From Bradyrhizobium sp. LHD-71 (GTDB lineage: Bacteria > Pseudomonadota > Alphaproteobacteria > Rhizobiales > Xanthobacteraceae): a DNA stretch of 64,000 nucleotides. Below, piece after piece: positions 61,784-64,000 of this stretch. The notes under the pieces were generated by a model. It did not search any database. It was not told where the DNA came from and worked only from the letters and a program-made list of their open reading frames with translations. The position numbers were made by a program, and so were the translations under genes. How positions within the stretch are numbered: the first letter of the stretch is position 1; each line of letters opens with the position of its first letter. The stretch is from assembly GCF_031157255.1 (NCBI RefSeq), contig NZ_JAVIFX010000008.1:62001-126000 (forward strand), written 5' to 3'.

Positions 61784-63198
61784 TGACCATGTCCGCAGCC
61801 GCAGGCCAGTCGTCGCCCGACGCCGCCGAGATCATTGCCGCGCATCTGACGCGCGCCTCCTATGAGGAGCTGCCGGCCGACGTGGTGGCGCATACCAAGA
61901 TATGCATCCTCGACACGCTTGCCTGTATCTACGCAGGGACTTGGACCGACGAGGTCCGGGCGGTCGCGGACATCGTGCTGGAGCAGGGTGGTCGCGCGAC
62001 GAGCACGCTGATCGGCAGCGGATCGCGGAAAGTCCCCGCCGTATCTGCGACGTTCGTCAATGCTGCGTCGGTTCATCAGTATGACTTCGACGACACCCAT
62101 GACAGGGCGGTCTGCCACCCGACGTCGACATCGCTGGCGCCGGCCCTGGCGCTCGCCGAGCAGCGTGGCGGGGTTTCGGGTCGCGAACTGATCACGGCGA
62201 TCGCGCTTGGCAACGACATCACCAGCCGGGTGGCGATGGCGATCGGCGGCCGGCTCGACGACTATCCATGGTTTCGTGCGCCGGTCGTCGGCCTGTTCGG
62301 TGCGACCGCCGCCGCGATGAAGATGCTGCGGGGCACGGCCGAGCAGCATCGTCATGCGCTCGGCCTCGCGCTGCCGATGAACGGCGGAACGCTGGCCAGT
62401 CTGCATCAGGGCGGCTCCAGCGTCCGCTCGATCCGTGACGGCCTGTCGTATCGTAACGGTGTGCTGGCGGCGGAACTAGCGGCGCGCGGCGTGCGCGGCG
62501 ATGCCGGCGTGTTTGACGGACCGTACGGCTTTTACAAGGTTTTCTTCCGCGGCGAGTACGATCGCGATCAGCTGATCGATGGCCTGGGCACGCGCTTCGA
62601 AACGGCGCGGGTCTCGCTCAAGCCGTGGCCTGCGATCCGCCATTTGCACCGCAGCCTGACGGCCGTGCTCGATGTCATGGCGAAAGCGAACCTGGTCTTC
62701 GACGACATCGTCGAGGTCGCCGTGCACATCGGCGAGAGCACGCGCCGCCTGTGCAAGACGGCGGTGCGCGGCGACATTCCGGCGAAGCGGATGGATCTGC
62801 TCAGCACGCTGGGCTTCGTCATCGGTGCTGCGATCCGTCACCGCGGTGTTCCGCTGATGCTCTACCGCGACACGGCGCTTGCCGACGATGTGATCGAGAC
62901 GGCCATGCCGAAGGTGCGATGGGTGCTGGACGAGCGGTTGAGCGGCCCTGCCACGTTCGAGAACGCGCATGTGGAGATCAAGACGCGCGACGGCCACGTT
63001 CACGTCGGTGAATGCTCCGTTGCGCTCGGCCATCCCGACCATCCAATGTCTCTCGATCAGCGGCATCGCAAGTTTCGCGAATGCGCCATGGCGGCGCGCA
63101 ACCCACCATCCTCCGCGCGGGTCGACGATATTGTCGCAACGATCGATCGCCTGGAGCAGCTCGAGAACACGGCATCGCTCTCGCGTCTGCTTGCCTGA
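61783..63198 (+). CDS. MmgE/PrpD family protein
   Basis: A 471-aa MmgE/PrpD superfamily member with ILDTLACIYAGTWTDEV, HQYDFDDTHDRAVCHPTSTS, and SLKPWPAIRHLHRSLTAVL in place of the usual YKPYPCCR. It starts in a TGATG overlap with the receptor gene. It is the most divergent of the four paralogues in this window. Coupled translation with a receptor gene suggests direct action on the imported acid. Reaction type (dehydratase, epimerase or decarboxylase) is unknown. Confidence 0.9.
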   Translation: MTMSAAAGQSSPDAAEIIAAHLTRASYEELPADVVAHTKICILDTLACIYAGTWTDEVRAVADIVLEQGGRATSTLIGSGSRKVPAVSATFVNAASVHQYDFDDTHDRAVCHPTSTSLAPALALAEQRGGVSGRELITAIALGNDITSRVAMAIGGRLDDYPWFRAPVVGLFGATAAAMKMLRGTAEQHRHALGLALPMNGGTLASLHQGGSSVRSIRDGLSYRNGVLAAELAARGVRGDAGVFDGPYGFYKVFFRGEYDRDQLIDGLGTRFETARVSLKPWPAIRHLHRSLTAVLDVMAKANLVFDDIVEVAVHIGESTRRLCKTAVRGDIPAKRMDLLSTLGFVIGAAIRHRGVPLMLYRDTALADDVIETAMPKVRWVLDERLSGPATFENAHVEIKTRDGHVHVGECSVALGHPDHPMSLDQRHRKFRECAMAARNPPSSARVDDIVATIDRLEQLENTASLSRLLA

Positions 63199-63232
63199 AA
63201 AAGAATCTCCGACCAGCCGTTCGCGCTCAAGA

Positions 63233-63269
63233 CCGGTGCTTCCGGGCACCGGCGCGATGCTGAAGCATC
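63233..63269. terminator. Tandem hairpins between convergent genes
   Basis: CCGGTGC/GCACCGG (63233-63252) is a perfect 7-base stem with a 6-base loop. GATGCT/AGCATC (63256-63269) directly follows. Lying between the convergent PrpD and GntR genes, they may end transcription from both sides. There is no T-tract. Confidence 0.4.
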
Positions 63270-63293
63270 CAAACTACGCTCTCACTGCCGCGA

Positions 63294-64000
63294 TCACCGA
63301 TTGATCAGTTGGGTGATGTTGCGCTCGATCATATAGTACGATCCGATATAGGCGAAAAATCCGACATAGATGATGCGCTTGGCCGGATCCGTGCAGATGC
63401 GCGCGACCCGCGCGACGGGTGCGGACAGCGGGCATTCGAGAATGCCGGCCTCGATGTAGTCGGCGGTGCCAACCGTGACGCGCTCCTGCCAGTTCGCCGC
63501 GGTTTTCCCGGCGTGATCCTTGATCAGCCTCGCGAGCTTCTGCTTCTGCTCGGCTCCCCTCGGAAATTTCCGGAACAGCGGCGACGAGACGTAGTTCGAT
63601 GAGACCGCATACGGTTCGCCACCGATCTTGTCGACCTTCCGAACCAGGACGTACTTGCCCGACAAGGTGCCGTGGAAGATATCGCGTGAAGGTATCTGCG
63701 AGCCGTCGACCTCGTCCTTCGAGAGCACCAGCACGGAGAAATCCGCAGCGTCCTTTTCCACGGCACCGATCGACCATGCGACCGGCTGGTCGGAAGGCTG
63801 ATATGTGACAATGGTCCTGCGCCCGCGCTGACTGGACAGCAGCCCTTCGTGCGAAAGAACCTGGATGGCCTGTCGTACTGTCACGCGCGCAACGGAATGC
63901 TCCTGTGCGAGCTCATCCAGGTTGGGGAGCTCATGCCCGTTACGCCAGGCGCCGCTCAGGATGCGTGAGCGCAGGATCGCGGCCAACTGGGCATACAGCG
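63294..64000 (-). CDS. GntR family regulator with UTRA domain (5' end outside the window)
   Basis: Regulator whose frame runs off the right edge. The last bases read LYAQLAAILRSRILSGAW on the minus strand, the usual GntR N-terminus, so only a few residues are missing. The winged helix (LDELAQEHSVARVTVRQAIQ, LSHEGLLSSQRGRRT) is followed by a UTRA-type ligand domain (FSVLVLSKDEV, KYVLVRKVDKIGGEPYAVSS). It is convergent with the receptor-PrpD pair, which it may control. The ligand is unknown. Confidence 0.9.
   Translation of the reverse strand, partial: LYAQLAAILRSRILSGAWRNGHELPNLDELAQEHSVARVTVRQAIQVLSHEGLLSSQRGRRTIVTYQPSDQPVAWSIGAVEKDAADFSVLVLSKDEVDGSQIPSRDIFHGTLSGKYVLVRKVDKIGGEPYAVSSNYVSSPLFRKFPRGAEQKQKLARLIKDHAGKTAANWQERVTVGTADYIEAGILECPLSAPVARVARICTDPAKRIIYVGFFAYIGSYYMIERNITQLINR

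Noticed and set aside
1-64000. CRISPR arrays, tRNA/rRNA genes, insertion sequences, prophage genes
   Set aside because: No regularly spaced repeats, cloverleaf-like segments, transposase or phage motifs were seen by reading; a covariance-model search would be needed to exclude small RNAs.

Overview
The window reads as a stretch of a GC-rich alphaproteobacterial chromosome, most like Bradyrhizobium or a close relative (Nitrobacteraceae, Rhizobiales). The basis is high GC with GC-rich third codon positions, Bug-type (TctC) receptors beside enoyl-CoA hydratases, CaiB/BaiF CoA-transferases and MmgE/PrpD proteins, and two intergenic hairpin repeats of a kind I recall as common in Bradyrhizobium. 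No rRNA, tRNA, CRISPR array, transposase or phage gene was recognised. The species is an inference.

Almost everything here serves uptake and CoA-thioester breakdown of small organic acids. I count four type III CoA-transferases, one Cat1-type CoA-transferase, one ADP-forming acyl-CoA synthetase, three acyl-CoA dehydrogenases (one a double-length fusion), six enoyl-CoA hydratases, one MaoC hydratase, one HMG-CoA-lyase-like enzyme, one CitE-like lyase, two thiolase-fold plus DUF35 pairs, and four MmgE/PrpD proteins. Transport parts are a GsiABCD-like peptide-type importer, a Liv-type importer, one complete TctABC set, three further Bug receptors, an SsuBC/TauBC-type ATPase-permease pair without a receptor, two paralogous NMT1-type receptors without a transporter, and one truncated NitT/TauT permease. 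Seven regulators are present: Lrp/AsnC, Rrf2, two TetR, LysR, GntR-FCD and GntR-UTRA.

Layout: 1-4.2 kb holds the end of an ABC permease, an Lrp gene behind a perfect palindrome, a decayed short-chain dehydrogenase, a CmcJ/NvfI-type oxygenase and an Rrf2 regulator. 4.1-12.5 kb is one plus-strand operon: a leader with a strong terminator-like hairpin and a small ORF, an alkanesulfonate-monooxygenase-like enzyme, a GsiABCD-like importer and a PrpD protein. 12.8-23.0 kb has two divergent operons around a palindrome: HMG-CoA-lyase-like, two hydratases and TetR leftwards; CoA-transferase, hydratase, PrpD, acyl-CoA synthetase, hydratase and thioesterase rightwards. 23.1-28.8 kb is a leftward Liv importer with its TetR gene. 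29.0-33.7 kb is a Bug receptor, a fused double acyl-CoA dehydrogenase and a CoA-transferase.

33.9-37.4 kb (minus) carries SDR, NMT1 receptor, nitroreductase and hydratase. 37.6-40.1 kb has a thiolase-fold protein without the usual cysteine, DUF35 and MaoC, a set resembling retro-aldol side-chain cleavage systems. 40.3-44.5 kb is TctCBA plus a CoA-transferase. 44.8-55.4 kb contains LysR, PrpD, the ABC pair, Cat1-type CoA-transferase, hydratase, GntR, dehydrogenase, CitE-like lyase and a convergent CoA-transferase, suggestive of a C5-dicarboxylate (itaconate/citramalate-like) route. 55.6-64.0 kb adds two Bug receptors, a dehydrogenase, a second thiolase-DUF35 pair, a second NMT1 receptor with PrpD, and a GntR gene running off the end.

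The recurring design is a module of receptor or transporter, CoA-activating enzyme, dehydrogenase or hydratase, C-C lyase and a PrpD protein, each with its own regulator. Three promoter regions between 45.8 and 55.5 kb share an AT-rich motif and may form a local regulon. All substrates are inferred, not seen.
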